From: Pectinophora gossypiella
Taxonomy: Eukaryota > Arthropoda > Insecta > Lepidoptera > Gelechiidae
Assembly: GCF_024362695.1 (NCBI RefSeq)
Contig: NW_026063258.1
Coordinates: 1-64,000, forward strand
DNA length: 64,000 nucleotides
Direction: 5' to 3'
Shown here in pieces: positions 1 through 11,053 of this stretch (its first letter is position 1; every line of letters begins with the position of its first letter). The translations under genes and the position numbers were made by a program. Below the pieces are notes generated by a model that ran no database searches, was not told the DNA's origin, and worked only from the letters and a program-made list of their open reading frames with translations.

Positions 1-94
1 AAAATCTAAACTGCATAAGTATGCACTCCCACACACACAAAGATCTCTCTCTTATATAACACGCCACGCGGACGAAGTCGCGGGCAAAAGCTAG
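1..94 (+). mobile_element. Helitron, 3' end only (left part outside window)
   Basis: The stretch ends in GCGGGCAAAAGCTAG followed by T, the CTAG-3' terminus of lepidopteran Helitrons. It is almost identical to the last ~94 bases of the two complete Helitrons at 54622-56652 and 58798-61248 and of the partial copy ending at 37349. Helitrons move by a rolling-circle Rep/helicase and insert between A and T without target duplication. No Rep/helicase is present here, so it is a non-autonomous copy. The 5' part lies beyond the window edge. Confidence 0.85.
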
Positions 95-179
95 TACTTT
101 ATAATTCAATGATGAGGGTGGGTATACTGGCAGGTCCTATTCTCATAATTACCTACTCTGATTCTATAAACTATTATAA

Positions 180-3078
180 ATGGCTACAAATAGCTCTAAC
201 TTAAGATTAAGCAGATTAAACATATTTTACCAAAATGCACGAGGGCTACGTACTAAATGCCTTGACTTTTATAATAATATTTTGGCTAACAATTACGATT
301 TAATATTAATAACAGAAACCTGGCTTCAAAGTGACATAGCAGATTCTGAATTATGTGACAATACATATGATGTATATAGATGTGATCGTGATTTACAATT
401 AACGAAAAAAACAAGCGGCGGCGGCGTGATGCATTCGCAGTGGACTTTGTTCTACCGTCCGACCGGAATGGCACTGTGATCGCATCGAGTCTCTTTGTGT
501 GTGTGTACCGGCTCGCACGATCGGTGCAACAGCTGACTTGAACATTGTCTTAGTATACGTCCCGCCTGACGACGATTTTTTACATTTATATATTGACGAA
601 GTTAAGGGTAGCTTCCTGCGTTTATTAGAACTCAACCCCTCTGATAACTTTTTATTAATAGGCGACTTTAATCTTCCATGTATTAGTTGGACAGATAGGG
701 GTTACTCAGTGATACATAAGGGTAAAACCGACGTTCAAAACACAGCCTTATCTTTTATTGATGACATGTACAGCTCTGGGCTTATCCAATATAATACTTT
801 CATTCGTAACTCGTGCGATAACATACTAGATCTGTGTTTTTGTAATTTGCCCACATCCGTGGCCATATCGCCTCCATTAACAAAACTAGATGTACTACAT
901 CCAACATTCACAATAGACATTATGGATTTACATAATAAACCCTTGAAGGAAATTTCTCAGCCACGTTACAATTTTTATAAATGTAATTACGATCACATAA
1001 ATAATTTTTTGAACGAAACAGACTGGGACCAAATCTTAGAAAATAAACCGGTCGACGAAGCATTAGATAATTTCTACACTAGATTATATGAATGTTTTTC
1101 TTTATTCGTCTCTATTACTACTAGTAATAACTGTTTCCCTATCTGGTACAGTCTTGCACTTATTAAAATTGTTAAAGAAAAAAATAAAATACATAAACGG
1201 TGGAAAAAGTATTGTAACCCTAGAGACTACCATGAGTTTTCGCTTTTAAGAAAAAGACATCAACGGGTACAGCATCTATGTTTTCAACGATTCACACGTA
1301 ATACGGAAACGCACATTAAACATTCACCTAGACTATTCTGAAAGTACGTTAAAGCAAAAAAAGGAGGCTCCAGTTATCCACGGAACTTTTCTTTAGGAAG
1401 TCAACAATTTGATAAAGGCCAGGATATATGTGCAGGTTTTAGTAATTTTTTTGAAAGTGTTTTCTCTTGTGTATCGACTAATACTATATGTAGCAACGAC
1501 AATGATTTAAATAATGTTAATTATTCTTGTCATGACATTTTATCGTACATTAATGTTACGCAGGATGAAATCTTGAAATTATTACGCGGTTTAAATAAAT
1601 CAAAGGGTCCCGGTTGCGACGGAGTCCCTCCATATTTCTTATCTAGTTGCGCCGATAGTCTTGCTAATCCTATAACAATTCTCTTCCGGTGCTCCCTAAA
1701 ACAAAGTACATTTCCTATCATCTGGAAGAAGGCTTTTATTGTACCAATTCATAAGAAAGGGTCAAAATCGGTGATCGAAAATTATCGCCCCATCTCCATA
1801 TTAAATACCCTTGGCAAAATGTTTGAAAAGCTGGTTTATGGTAATATGTATCACGTTATTTCTCGTAACATCCCGACTAATCAGCATGGATTCTTGAGGG
1901 GACGTTCAACTACCTCCAACTTAGCACTCTTCAGCAACTTCGTCTTGGAAAGCATGGAAAAGGGAGGACAGGTGGATGTGGTCTACACGGACTTCGAAAA
2001 AGCTTTTGACCGTGTGGACCACAACACCCTATTAAGGAAGCTCCAAGCATTGGGAATTCATGGGGATCTTTTGCGCTGGGTTACCTCTTATCTTTCTAAC
2101 CGCTCCCAGGCTGTTGTGATTGGGGGGTTCAAATCTGACTTTATCCATATACCATCGGGGGTACCCCAGGGCTCGCACCTTGGGCCTCTCTTTTACAACG
2201 CTTATATCTCCGATATTGAAACCTGTCTCAGTAACGCTTCTCACCTATTGTATGCAGATGATAAGAAGATATACTTGAGAATTCGCTCTGAATCTGACTG
2301 TGAATTACTACAGCAAGATTTAAATGCTCTATATAATTATTATGTTACTAATGATATCACGGTTAGTATCAGTAAATGTAAGAGCATTAGTTTTACGAGA
2401 AAGCCGCGCCATATACTTTTTCCATATAATTTCAATGGCGTTGTGTTGGAGAGGGTCAAAGAGGTGCGCGACTTGGGAATTATTCTAGATGCAAAGATGA
2501 ACATGGTTAAACACATTGATTGTATTGCAGATAAATCTTTTCGTAATCTTGGTTTTGTTATGCGCACATGTCAGGCATTTAAGCAACTGACCAGTTTTAA
2601 AGTATACTACGCGTATGTAAGGTCAATTTTGGAGTACGCCGGTTCCATTTGGTCTCCTCATTACGCAATCCATACAAACCGTGTGGAGCGCATCCAGAAG
2701 AAATTCATATCGTATTTAAATTATAAATTTAGGAGATCATCTTGTGACTGCGTGGGTAACTGTCGTAAATTTAAACTCCTAACGCTTGAAGAACGGCGTA
2801 CTCTGATGGACATGGGACTCTTATATGGAATAATTAATGGAAACATAGACTGTCCTGATCTTCTTGCAGCAGTATCACTACGTGTCCCAGCGCGGCGTAC
2901 AAGACATACCCAATTATTTCATGTTCCATTTCATTCCACTAATTTTGGCAGTAACGCCGTAGTCAGTCGTATTTCTCGAACTTATAATGAAAAGTTTGCC
3001 GACATTGACCCATTCGCAACTTCTAAACAAACATTTTTGAGTAAAGTGTACTTGTCCTTATTTAATGAACAATCATAG
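180..3078 (+). pseudogene. LINE ORF2: endonuclease-reverse transcriptase, frameshifted
   Basis: The N-terminal AP-endonuclease starts with FYQNARGLRTK and ITETWL and continues with LIGDFNLP. The reverse transcriptase follows: NYRPISILNTLGK, VYTDFEKAFDRVDH, SGVPQGSHLGP and the catalytic YADD near 2248-2259, then a C-terminal domain ending FNEQS at 3078. The endonuclease start is in another frame up to about 476, and the rest reads in one frame from 499. A TGA at 1339-1341 is the only stop in that long frame (FW-KYVKAKK context, probably Trp to stop). The HPTF near 895 lacks the usual Ser-Asp before His. Role: nicking target DNA and reverse transcription of LINE RNA. The copy is inactive. Confidence 0.85.
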
Positions 3079-3777
3079 TAATCGGAATGTATTTATTCTT
3101 TGACCACTAACTTTTTGGACTGCCAACAAGGCATACCCACCCGAACAGAGATTTATTTTAAGTATACATACTGTTCCTCTCTGTGTCCATATTTGTCATA
3201 TATGGTATATATTTATTATTTATTACCTATATTATCTCGATTATACATATACTCTTTTATAGTTGTATACTTGCCTCCAGGTGGTTGTACCTATATGTGG
3301 CTCTTCATATCCGATCCCAAGGTTCTAAGGTGATACCGTAGGGCATATAGGTGCAACTACTTACACACATCTATTAGTATTCATACACAATCTTGCGCAC
3401 ACACACACCCTTACACACACCCTTTCCCACAAGCATACATTTCACATTCACTGATAGTCTTTATGTTATTGTGTCATTTGTGTTTCCTTCTGATTGTACA
3501 AATGAATCATCTACTAATATTATCTGTTATAAGAGAGAAAACACGTGCCTCGCACACCAGCAGTGATTATGAATGATTATGTAACTGAGTCGCTGTTATA
3601 TGGATCATTATACCTATTACTGTAATACTTACTGGAAAGACTACAACGTTCTACTCCTTTATTTAAGTAATAATTAGAGGATAGCTGTTATTGGCTTTGG
3701 TTTAGTTAGTAACATTGTAAAACATTTAGATTAAGCTGTTGTTATCCCAAATAAACATAAATAAATAAATAAATAAA
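3079..3777 (+). other. LINE 3' untranslated region and tail
   Basis: This non-coding stretch follows the RT stop. It contains CA-rich runs around 3360-3440 and closes with tandem AATA/TAAA units, which mark the 3' end of a reverse-transcribed copy. BEL-1 sequence begins directly after the tail. Nothing else was recognised. Confidence 0.7.
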
Positions 3778-3888
3778 AGTGACTCCTTGAAGCGGGAGTC
3801 GCTACTCGCACAGCCTTTTTCGAGGTTACGAGTTAGCCGTATAGCCTTTTTCGAGGCTGCGGTAGCTTCTGGCTTACGCCGAAGAATG

Positions 3889-5115
3889 CCCATCACGAGG
3901 AGCAAGAAGACCTTTGAAGCTAGAGAGAACACCTTTGAAGTCAGAGAGAACACCTTTGAAGTCAGAGAGAACACCTTTGAAGCTAGAGAGAACACCTTTG
4001 AAGTCAGAGAGAAGACCTTTGAAGATAGAGAGAAGTCCGCGCCCGCCTCCGCCGCGCCAATGGTACTCATCGAGAGAGACACGGCCGCGCTCCCGCGCAC
4101 CACGACGTCAGCCATGCACATCGATGAACAGCCTGCCAGCACGTCGGCAGCGTCCGCGAACACGGTTGTCCCGCAACGACGACTCGTCACGTCCACGGAA
4201 GGGGGGCAGGTGCAAGTCCCGCCTGTCAGAGCAAGTACCCGCTCCGTGCGATCGATGCGCTCCACAGCAAGTACGACGGCGCGCATCAGACAACCCGAGC
4301 TCGACGCGGAGATACAATTAGCTGAAATGAAACAGCAGGAACTTCGTCTAGAAGCCATTAAGGTTAAGGCGAAACTTGAACGGAGCGTCGCAATGATAAG
4401 GGAAGAAAGCGAAAGAGGAAGCCAAATCGATGAACAGGAAATCGCCGCTGAAACGCACACGGAGGAACAGCAACGCGTCCACGACTGGTTGATTGAAATG
4501 GAATACAGCCAGCCGCGGGGAGAGGGACGACGCCCGCCTCAGCACAGTATGGAGCCTGTTCTATGCGCGAGAAACGCGCACGCGAGCGAGCGAGATGGAA
4601 GATGGAATCGAGAGGCACGAGGGAAAGAGACGGAACTACGCCCGCCTAGCCCTATTCCTAATCAACGTACGAGCTTTCATGCGACGAATAAAGAAGAGGA
4701 CACGGTCGATAGAATAGCACAAGCGCTAGAAAAGATCGTGAATAAACGTCCGGTGCCCCGCCAAGCCCACGAGCTGCCTACGTTCAGCGGCGTCGCGACG
4801 GAATGGCTACCCTTCAAGGCGGCCATGCGGGATTCTACGACGATGTACAAGTATTCCGACTACGAGAACCTCGCACGGCTACGGAACTGTCTACGAGGGA
4901 AAGCACAGGAGACAGTCGCCGCGCTGCTATACTCGGCGACTAGCCCCGACGAGATTATGCGAACACTGGAGCAATGTTTTGGAAGACCAGAGATGTTGAT
5001 CGAACGAGCGATGGAAGATATAAAGAAGTTACCTAAGTCCGGTACGTCCGCGGGCGAATTGAACACCCTCGCGGTCAAGTTGAAGAACATCGTATGCGTA
5101 TTAGGTGGCGTCGAT
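3889..5115 (+). pseudogene. BEL-1 gag, N-terminal part
   Basis: The chosen start is MPITRSKKTFEARE at 3889, because the open sequence before it lacks a BEL-like leader; an upstream in-frame start at 3787 is possible. After the start come six tandem seven-residue units (TFEVREN type), a Ser/Ala/Arg-rich stretch, a helical charged segment (about 4310-4480) and a BEL-type Gag core: LPTFSGVATEWLPFKAAM, then RLRNCLRGKAQETV and LEQCFGRPEM. The frame runs into the Copia LTR at 5116 and continues in register at 11054. Gag forms the particle shell. Confidence 0.8.
3909..4034 (+). repeat. 21-bp tandem repeat, six units, inside BEL-1 gag
   Basis: Units of the form ACCTTTGAAGTCAGAGAGAA are repeated six times with few changes and encode a charged heptad (TFE-x-REN/K). 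The period keeps the gag frame. It probably arose by slippage and gives a predicted helical stalk near the Gag N terminus. Confidence 0.85.
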
Positions 5116-5300
5116 TATTGTAATTAAAATATAAACTTTACCGCTAACATAACATAAGATGGACAACACTATTCTTAAGTAACAACACTAGTGTTCTATA
5201 CTCTGTGAGCTGTCACTTTTTATTCTTTATGGTTTCTTTCGCAAATAAAACGACGTATTCTAAATTAAATACTTTTAATCTTTTATTTAAAAAAACAACA
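5116..5300 (+). repeat. Copia 5' LTR and following primer-binding site
   Basis: The 185-bp LTR starts TATTGTAATTAAAATA and ends AAAAAAACAACA. It matches the right LTR except for a few substitutions (for example AAGTAACAAC against AAGTCACAAC). Bases 5301-5318 (GGTTATGGGCCCAGCC...) are the tRNA-type primer site. Confidence 0.9.
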
Positions 5301-5456
5301 GGTTATGGGCCCAGCCCACCTGTTTTCTTCTAAAAGTAGTGAAAGTAAAACAGTGAAAATAAAAGTCAGAAAAGTAATTGTGCTAATACGAAGTTCGGTA
5401 TTACGAATAACCTCAAAGTGACCACGCGTTACTGTGCACATTCTTCATCAGCAAAA

Positions 5457-8091
5457 ATGTCATCAAATAATACAATGGCACTGATTGAAAAGCTGACTGG
5501 AAGAGAGAATTATCCAACGTGGAGATTTGCCGTCCGTACATATCTTGAACACGAGGATTTATGGCATTGTGTCACAGCGGATAACGAAATCGATGTCAAA
5601 CTAGATACGAAAGCTAAATCAAAAATAATTTTATTGGCTCATCCCATCAACTATGTTCATATACAAGACGCTAAAACTGCCAAAGAAGTGTGGAATAACC
5701 TGTCTAAAGCTTTCGACGACAAGGGATTGACGCGCAGGGTTGGCTTATTGAGAGATCTGATAACTACTACGTTAGAAACATGTCAAAACATCGAAGATTA
5801 TGTGAACAAAATAATGTCCACCGCACACAAATTGAGAAACATAGATTTTGATATAAACGACGAATGGCTAGGCACCTTGTTGCTGGCTGGTTTGCCCGAA
5901 GTCTACCAGCCAATGATTATGGCACTTGAAAGCTCGGGTGTGGCAATATCATCTGATTCTGTGAAAACAAAACTTCTTCAAGATATCAGAAACTCTGAAT
6001 CAACTGCATTGTATGTTAATAAGAACAAAGGGAATCAGCCGCACAATTCCACACAAGCTTCAGACAAAAACAATAAGCCTAAAGGCCCCAGATGTTTTGC
6101 ATGCAACAAATATGGACATATCAGTAAATATTGCAGGAATAAGAAGCAACAAAAGTCAGAACAGAGTACCAATTATGTTGCTGTATTTTCTGCGACAACT
6201 AGTAATGATAATGGATGGTACATAGACTCGGGAGCATCAATGCATATGACTATGCACGGTGACTGGCTCTATGATAAAATCCCACCTCCGATCAGTACAA
6301 TAAAGGTGGCGGATGATAAGAAACTTCATGTAGAAGCTTGTGGAAAAGTTAATTTAAATGTTATCAATGGAAACGGAAAGATGAACACAATTCAAGTAAA
6401 GAATGTTCTTTATGTTCCAGGATTGGCCACCAATCTTCTATCTGTTAGTTAAATTATTAAAAATGGATCTCAAGTACAATTTGATCAGAATGGCTGCATA
6501 GTATTGAACCAAAACAATGACCAAGTTGCTGCTGCAAAGATGATAAATAATATGTACAGGCTAAATACTCACAGTGTTCCAGCATACATATCGGCATCAG
6601 CTAAAGACAATGATTGTTTTTTGTGGCATCAAAGGTTGGCCCATTTAAATTTTGAAGATCTGAATAAACTAACAGAAGCGGCAGGAATTAAATTAGAAAA
6701 TAAAGAAAAAGTGATGTGCATTTCTTGTCTGCAAGGAAAACAATCAAGAGTGCCTTTTTCTTCTGAAGGATCTAGAGCAAAAGCAAAGCTAGAGCTTGTA
6801 CACTCAGATGTCTGCGGTCCTATGGAGGTACCGTCCCTTGGTGGAGCTCGATATTATGTCACCTTCATAGACGATTTCACAAGGAAAGTATTTGTACATA
6901 ATAGATTTCTTCTTTATGTACATAATAAAGAAGAAATCTGAAGTCTTTGAGAAATTCAAGGAATATAAAGCCCTTGTTGAAAACCAACTTAATACAACTA
7001 TAAAGACTCTCCGTACAGATAATGGAACTGAGTATCTAAGTAACGAATTTCAAGCTTTCCTTAAGAAGTCCGGAATTTCACATCAAACTACTGTTCCCTA
7101 CACTCCCCAACAAAACGGCCTCGCGGAACGAATGAATCGAACTCTCTTAGATCGGGCGAGATGCATGCTACTAAATGCTAAACTTCAGAAACACTATTGG
7201 GCTGAAGCTGTGTCAACTGCAGCTTACATCACTAATCGGTGCCCTACCAGAGTGTTAGACTTTTCAACACCCGAAGAGAAGTGGAGTGGTAAGTCGCCTG
7301 ACATTACCAATTTGAAGATTTTTGGATGTGAAGCCATGGTACATGTTCCAAAAGAAAAGGCCAGGAAATGGGACTCAAAATCAAATAAAATGATTTTTAT
7401 TGGCTACAGTGAACAAACGAAAGGATACAGACTGTTAGATCCGAAAACAAAGAAGGTGTTAATAAGCAGAGATGTGACATTTATTGATAGTACAGTTAAG
7501 AGGGATTATGCGATAATGCCATTATCGGGGTCAGACCCAGAATTCAAGCTAAAGGAAGACAGTTTTACGACAAATGATACAACATTGGAAAATGAATCTG
7601 AAGAAAGTGAAGAATCTTTTCACTCCGATGAAGGATCTCTGTACGAACCAGATGAAACAATCGATGAAACAGAATTTACACGGAATATAAATACAAGATC
7701 TAAACAAAGAGAGGCTAAAATGCAAGCTAATACATACAGATGTGTGAATGACGTTTTAGAGCAAATGAATATTCCAAATACATACACTGAAGCCATCTGT
7801 TCAGACAATAAGAATGCAAAGGAGTGGAAAGAGTCAATTAAAGAAGAGTTGAGAGCACATGAAAAAAATAAAACTTGGAGCCTAATTGAAAAGCCAGAAG
7901 GTGCACGATTAATTGACTGTAAATGGGTCTTCAGAATAAAAGATGATTCATCTGGTCCACTCTTTAAGTCAAGACTATGTGCTAAAGGATGTGGACAAAA
8001 ATCAGGCATAGATTACACAGAAATTTACTCTCCTACAGTGAGATACGATTCGATCAGAGTTTTACTTTCAGAAGCTGCTCAACATAAGTAA
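5457..8091 (+). pseudogene. Copia gag-pol polyprotein, broken
   Basis: Start at ATG 5457 (MSSNNTMALIEKLTG). Domains in order: Gag (GRENYPTWRFAVRTYLE), one zinc knuckle CFACNKYGHISKYC (about 6094-6135), protease WYIDSGASMHMT (about 6217-6250), GAG-pre-integrase (FLWHQRLAHLNF, CISCLQGKQS), integrase core with HSDVCGPM, RTDNGTEYLSNEF and PQQNGLAERMNRTL, and the first part of RT (CKWVFRIKDD to YSPTVRYDSIRVLLSEAAQ). Breaks: a TAA at 6450-6452 (LLSVS-stop), a palindromic insertion causing a frameshift at 6894-6938, and loss of everything after the RT start, including the catalytic YVDD-type motif and RNase H. A GTG-initiated extension to 5418 is unlikely to be used. Confidence 0.88.
6894..6938. repeat. 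Short inverted duplication inside Copia integrase
   Basis: GATTTCTTCTTTA (6904-6916) is followed by its reverse complement TAAAGAAGAAATC (6926-6938), and GTACATAATA occurs twice (6894 and 6918). The duplication shifts the integrase frame. It looks like a templated repair insertion, not a mobile element. Confidence 0.75.
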
Positions 8092-8116
8092 AGTTCAAAG
8101 GAGAATGGGCGAATCT

Positions 8117-10665
8117 GGTCCAAGAACCTCCACTGATGAGACTTATATGTAATGAAAGCTTATGCTTTCTCTATGAATCTGGCAAAGTTCTATCAGATTC
8201 TGTCCCGGGGTTCTTTTTTTACGGCCATGTTTGTCCTGGCTAAAAATGTGATAAAATACAGTGGGAGCTAAAATCGGCTCAAAATTTGTTGCTGGATAAC
8301 TAAGTCTACATAAATAATTATGTATCATATTGTATATCATTTTAAAGAGGATCTTTTCCAGAATCCGAAACATAAAAAAAAACAAAAAAAAAAATCTTTT
8401 TGTAAGCGAATCATAGTCAATTTATATCTGCAGCGCCATTGTTTCTCGGTAGCTAAGTTCAAGTTTCATGCCTTTTACCCCTTCCAAAAGTATCTTACCG
8501 ATTTTTTTTATATTGCTTCCGGAATTTGATCTGAGTGATAATAACAAGAAAAATAAATAAACACCTCTCCGATAGAGACCGGCTAAGCTATTGCCTATTG
8601 CAAGAAATCGTCATCATTAGCAAGTCATTACGGTATTGCATATTATAAGCTTATCAGCAACTTGGAACTTGGTCCAAGAACCTCCACTGGTGAGACTTGC
8701 ATGTAATGATAGCTTATACTTGTCCTATGATTCTGGCAAAGTTCTATCAAACTCTGTCCTAGGGTTTTTTTACGGCCATGTTTGTCCTGAGTGTACAGTA
8801 GTGGACTGCAAAATCACCTCAGGATTTGTTGTCGATAAACTATTTAACTAAGTCTATATACATAATTATATATCATAATGTATATCAATTTTAAAGGGGA
8901 AGGTTATCAGAATCAGAAACACAAATAAAAAAATGCATTAAGTATGTAAACGACATTTAGCCAACTCACGTCCGTAGCACCATTTTTCTCAGCAGCTACG
9001 TACGAGTTTCGCGCCTTCCAACCTTTCCAAAGAAGCCCAATCATTTTTTCCTTCTTCTGATATTGCATTCTTAACCCGACAAGACTAAGTGACAACAACA
9101 AGAAATAAAATAGATACCAGTCCGATAGAGGCCGCGTAAGCTATGGACCTATTGCAAGATAACGTACTCAAAGGCTAGTCATTATAATCCAACAGACGTA
9201 ACATGATTAGAATGCGGGAGGACGCAAATGTAGTATGTTTTCTTTCACCACAATCTTGTTTTATTAATCCAGGCTTATATCTTGTCTTATAAACAATGCC
9301 GAATGGTACAACAAACGTATCGTAAACGTAAGGTTGCCTGGTAGTAATTGCTACCTTGGCAATAAAGCCGCTTTTTGCACCAGTTATTGCCTGAACTTGT
9401 TTAATAAATGTGTTTCTTTTGTATACAATAGAGTCATTGTATTGCATCTTGATTAGAATGACTTATTTCTTGTTTCTCTCGTACTAAGCTGTATAGTTGT
9501 ATAGTTGTATTGCTGTTAGTGTTAAAGAGACACATATTTCGTCTCTTTCGCATAAGGCGATGTACTACATTTCCGTCCCGCCGCATTCTAATCATGTTAC
9601 GTCTGTTGGATTATAATGACTAGCCTTTGAGTACGTTATCTTGCAATAGGTCCATAGCTTACGCGGCCTCTATCGGAATGGTATCTATTTTTTTTTTCTT
9701 TGTTGTCACTTGTCAGGTTAAGAATGCAATATCAGAAGAAGGAAAAAAATTATTGGGCTCCTTTGGAAAGGTTGGAAGGCGCGAAACTCGTACGTAGCTG
9801 CTGAGAAAAATGGTGCTACGGACGTGAGTTGGCTAAAAGTCGTTTACATAATGCATTTTTTTTATTTGTGTTTCTGATTCTGATAACCTTCCCCTTTAAA
9901 ATTGATATACATTATGATATATAATTATGTATATAGACTTGTTATATAGTTTTTCGACAACAAATCCTGAGGTGATTTTGCAGTCCACTACTGTACACTC
10001 AGGACAAACATGGCCGTAAAAAAACCCTAGGACAGAGTTTGATTTTGCCAGAATCATAGGACAAGTATAAGCTATCATTACATGCAAGTCTCACCAGTGG
10101 AGGTTCTTGGACCAAGTTCCAAGTTGCTGATAAGCTTATAATATGCAATACCGTAATGACTTGCTAATGATGACGATTTCTTGCAATAGGCAATAGCTTA
10201 GCCGGTCTCTATCGGAGAGGTGTTTATTTATTTTTCTTGTTATTATCACTCAGATCAAATTCCGGAAGCAATATAAAAAAAATCGGTAAGATACTTTTGG
10301 AAGGGGTAAAAGCCATGAAACTTGAACTTAGCTACCGAGAAACAATGGCGCTGCAGATATAAATTGACTATGATTCGCTTACAAAAAGATTTTTTTTTGT
10401 TTTTTTTTATGTTTCGGATTCTGGAGAAGATCCTCTTTAAAATGATATACAATATGATACATAATTATTTATGTAGACTTAGTTATCCAGCAACAAATCT
10501 TGAGCCGATTTTAGCTCCCACTGTATTTTATCACATTTTTAGCCAGGACAAACATGGCCGTAAAAAAAGAACCCCGGGACAGAATCTGATAGGACTTTTC
10601 CAGAATCATAGGGAAAGCATAAGCTTTCATTACATATAAGTCTCATCAGTGGAGGTTCTTGGACC
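8117..10665. mobile_element. 2.5-kb palindromic foldback element inside Copia
   Basis: Left arm 8117-~9236 starts GGTCCAAGAACCTCCACTGA. The right arm ~9563-10665 is its reverse complement and ends GGTTCTTGGACC. Each arm holds two diverged tandem subunits: GGTCCAAGAACCTCCACT occurs at 8117 and again near 8668, with matching inverse copies near 10109 and 10648. Single-base differences occur between arms. The ~320-bp centre carries a 91-codon open frame on - (9175-9447). No transposase was recognised. The element replaces the rest of Copia RT and RNase H, and I see no clear target duplication. Confidence 0.8.
9175..9447 (-). CDS. Unrecognised 90-aa open frame at the palindrome centre
   Basis: The ATG at 9447 begins MQYNDSIVYKRNTF and the frame runs to a stop at 9175, crossing from the loop into the left arm. 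The composition is protein-like (mixed polar and hydrophobic residues, an AITGAKSGFIAKVAITTR segment). I do not recognise a family and see no intact upstream signals. It may be a captured fragment or a chance frame; the last ~15 codons derive from arm sequence. Confidence 0.3.
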   Translation of the reverse strand: MQYNDSIVYKRNTFIKQVQAITGAKSGFIAKVAITTRQPYVYDTFVVPFGIVYKTRYKPGLIKQDCGERKHTTFASSRILIMLRLLDYND

Positions 10666-10704
10666 AAGTTTCATACAAAAGTGCCCATTGTCATTTGCTG
10701 GGAG

Positions 10705-11053
10705 TATTGTAATTAAAATATAAACTTTACCGCTAACATAACATAAGATGGACAACACTATTCTTAAGTCACAACACTAGTGTTCTATACTCTGTGAGCT
10801 GTCACTTTTTATTCTTTATGGTTTCTTTCGCAAATAAAACGACGTATTCTAAATTAAATACTTTTAATCTTTTATTAAGCCGTTGGTCCCGGCTATTAGC
10901 CGTAAAAACACCTCCACCAACCCGCAGTGGAGCAGCGTGGTGGAGTATGCTCCATACCCCCTCCGGTTGATTGAGGGGAGGCCTGTGCCCAGCAGTGGGA
11001 CGTATATAGGCAGTTTATGTTGTTATGTTAATCTTTTATTTAAAAAAACAACA
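10705..11053 (+). repeat. Copia 3' LTR interrupted by a SINE
   Basis: LTR sequence 10705-10876 starts TATTGTAATTAAAATA. It is followed by the SINE and the remaining LTR end (11028-11053, ending AACAACA). Except for the SINE and its 13-bp duplication it matches the 5' LTR. Confidence 0.9.
10877..11027 (+). mobile_element. 5'-truncated SINE in the Copia LTR
   Basis: A 151-bp insert starts AAGCCGTTGGTCCCGG and ends in a TTATGTTGTTATG tail. It is flanked by the 13-bp duplication TTAATCTTTTATT (10864-10876 and 11028-11040). It matches the 3' part of the SINE copies at 28630-28740 and 28935-29075, including CAACCCGCA.TGGAGCAGCGTGG and GCCCAGCAGTGGGACGTATA. The tRNA-like head is absent. The tail resembles that of the LINE fragment at 18577. 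Confidence 0.88.

Larger units (their letters stand above)
95..3777 (+). mobile_element. LINE-1 copy: non-LTR retrotransposon of the Jockey/CR1 type, 5'-truncated
   Basis: One open-frame remnant (180-3078) encodes an endonuclease and a reverse transcriptase. A ~700-bp 3' UTR follows and ends in an AATAAATAAATAAATAAAA tail at 3757-3777, the target-primed 3' tail of a LINE. ORF1 is missing, so the copy is 5'-truncated or starts at the Helitron boundary. The 95-179 leader shows nothing recognisable. A short LINE tail with a similar end (GTTATTGGCTTAG, then TAAA repeats) lies at 24437-24556. The clade is inferred from RT style only. Confidence 0.8.
5116..11053 (+). mobile_element. Copia (Ty1/Copia) LTR retrotransposon nested in BEL-1
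   Basis: Two LTRs flank the element: 5116-5300, and 10705-11053, which is enlarged by a SINE. The primer-binding site GGTTATGGGCCCAGCC follows the first LTR, as in insect Copia, which primes from an initiator-Met tRNA fragment. GGGAG, a short polypurine tract, precedes the second LTR. The 5-bp target duplication TCGAT lies at 5111-5115 and 11054-11058. Gag, protease, integrase and the start of RT are visible (5457-8091). The rest of RT and RNase H are replaced by a palindromic element (8117-10665). Non-autonomous. Confidence 0.92.

Noticed and set aside
3726..4460. Long antisense frame opposite BEL-1 gag
   Set aside because: Mirror of the 21-bp repeat and GC-rich gag codons; Ser-rich without any motif.
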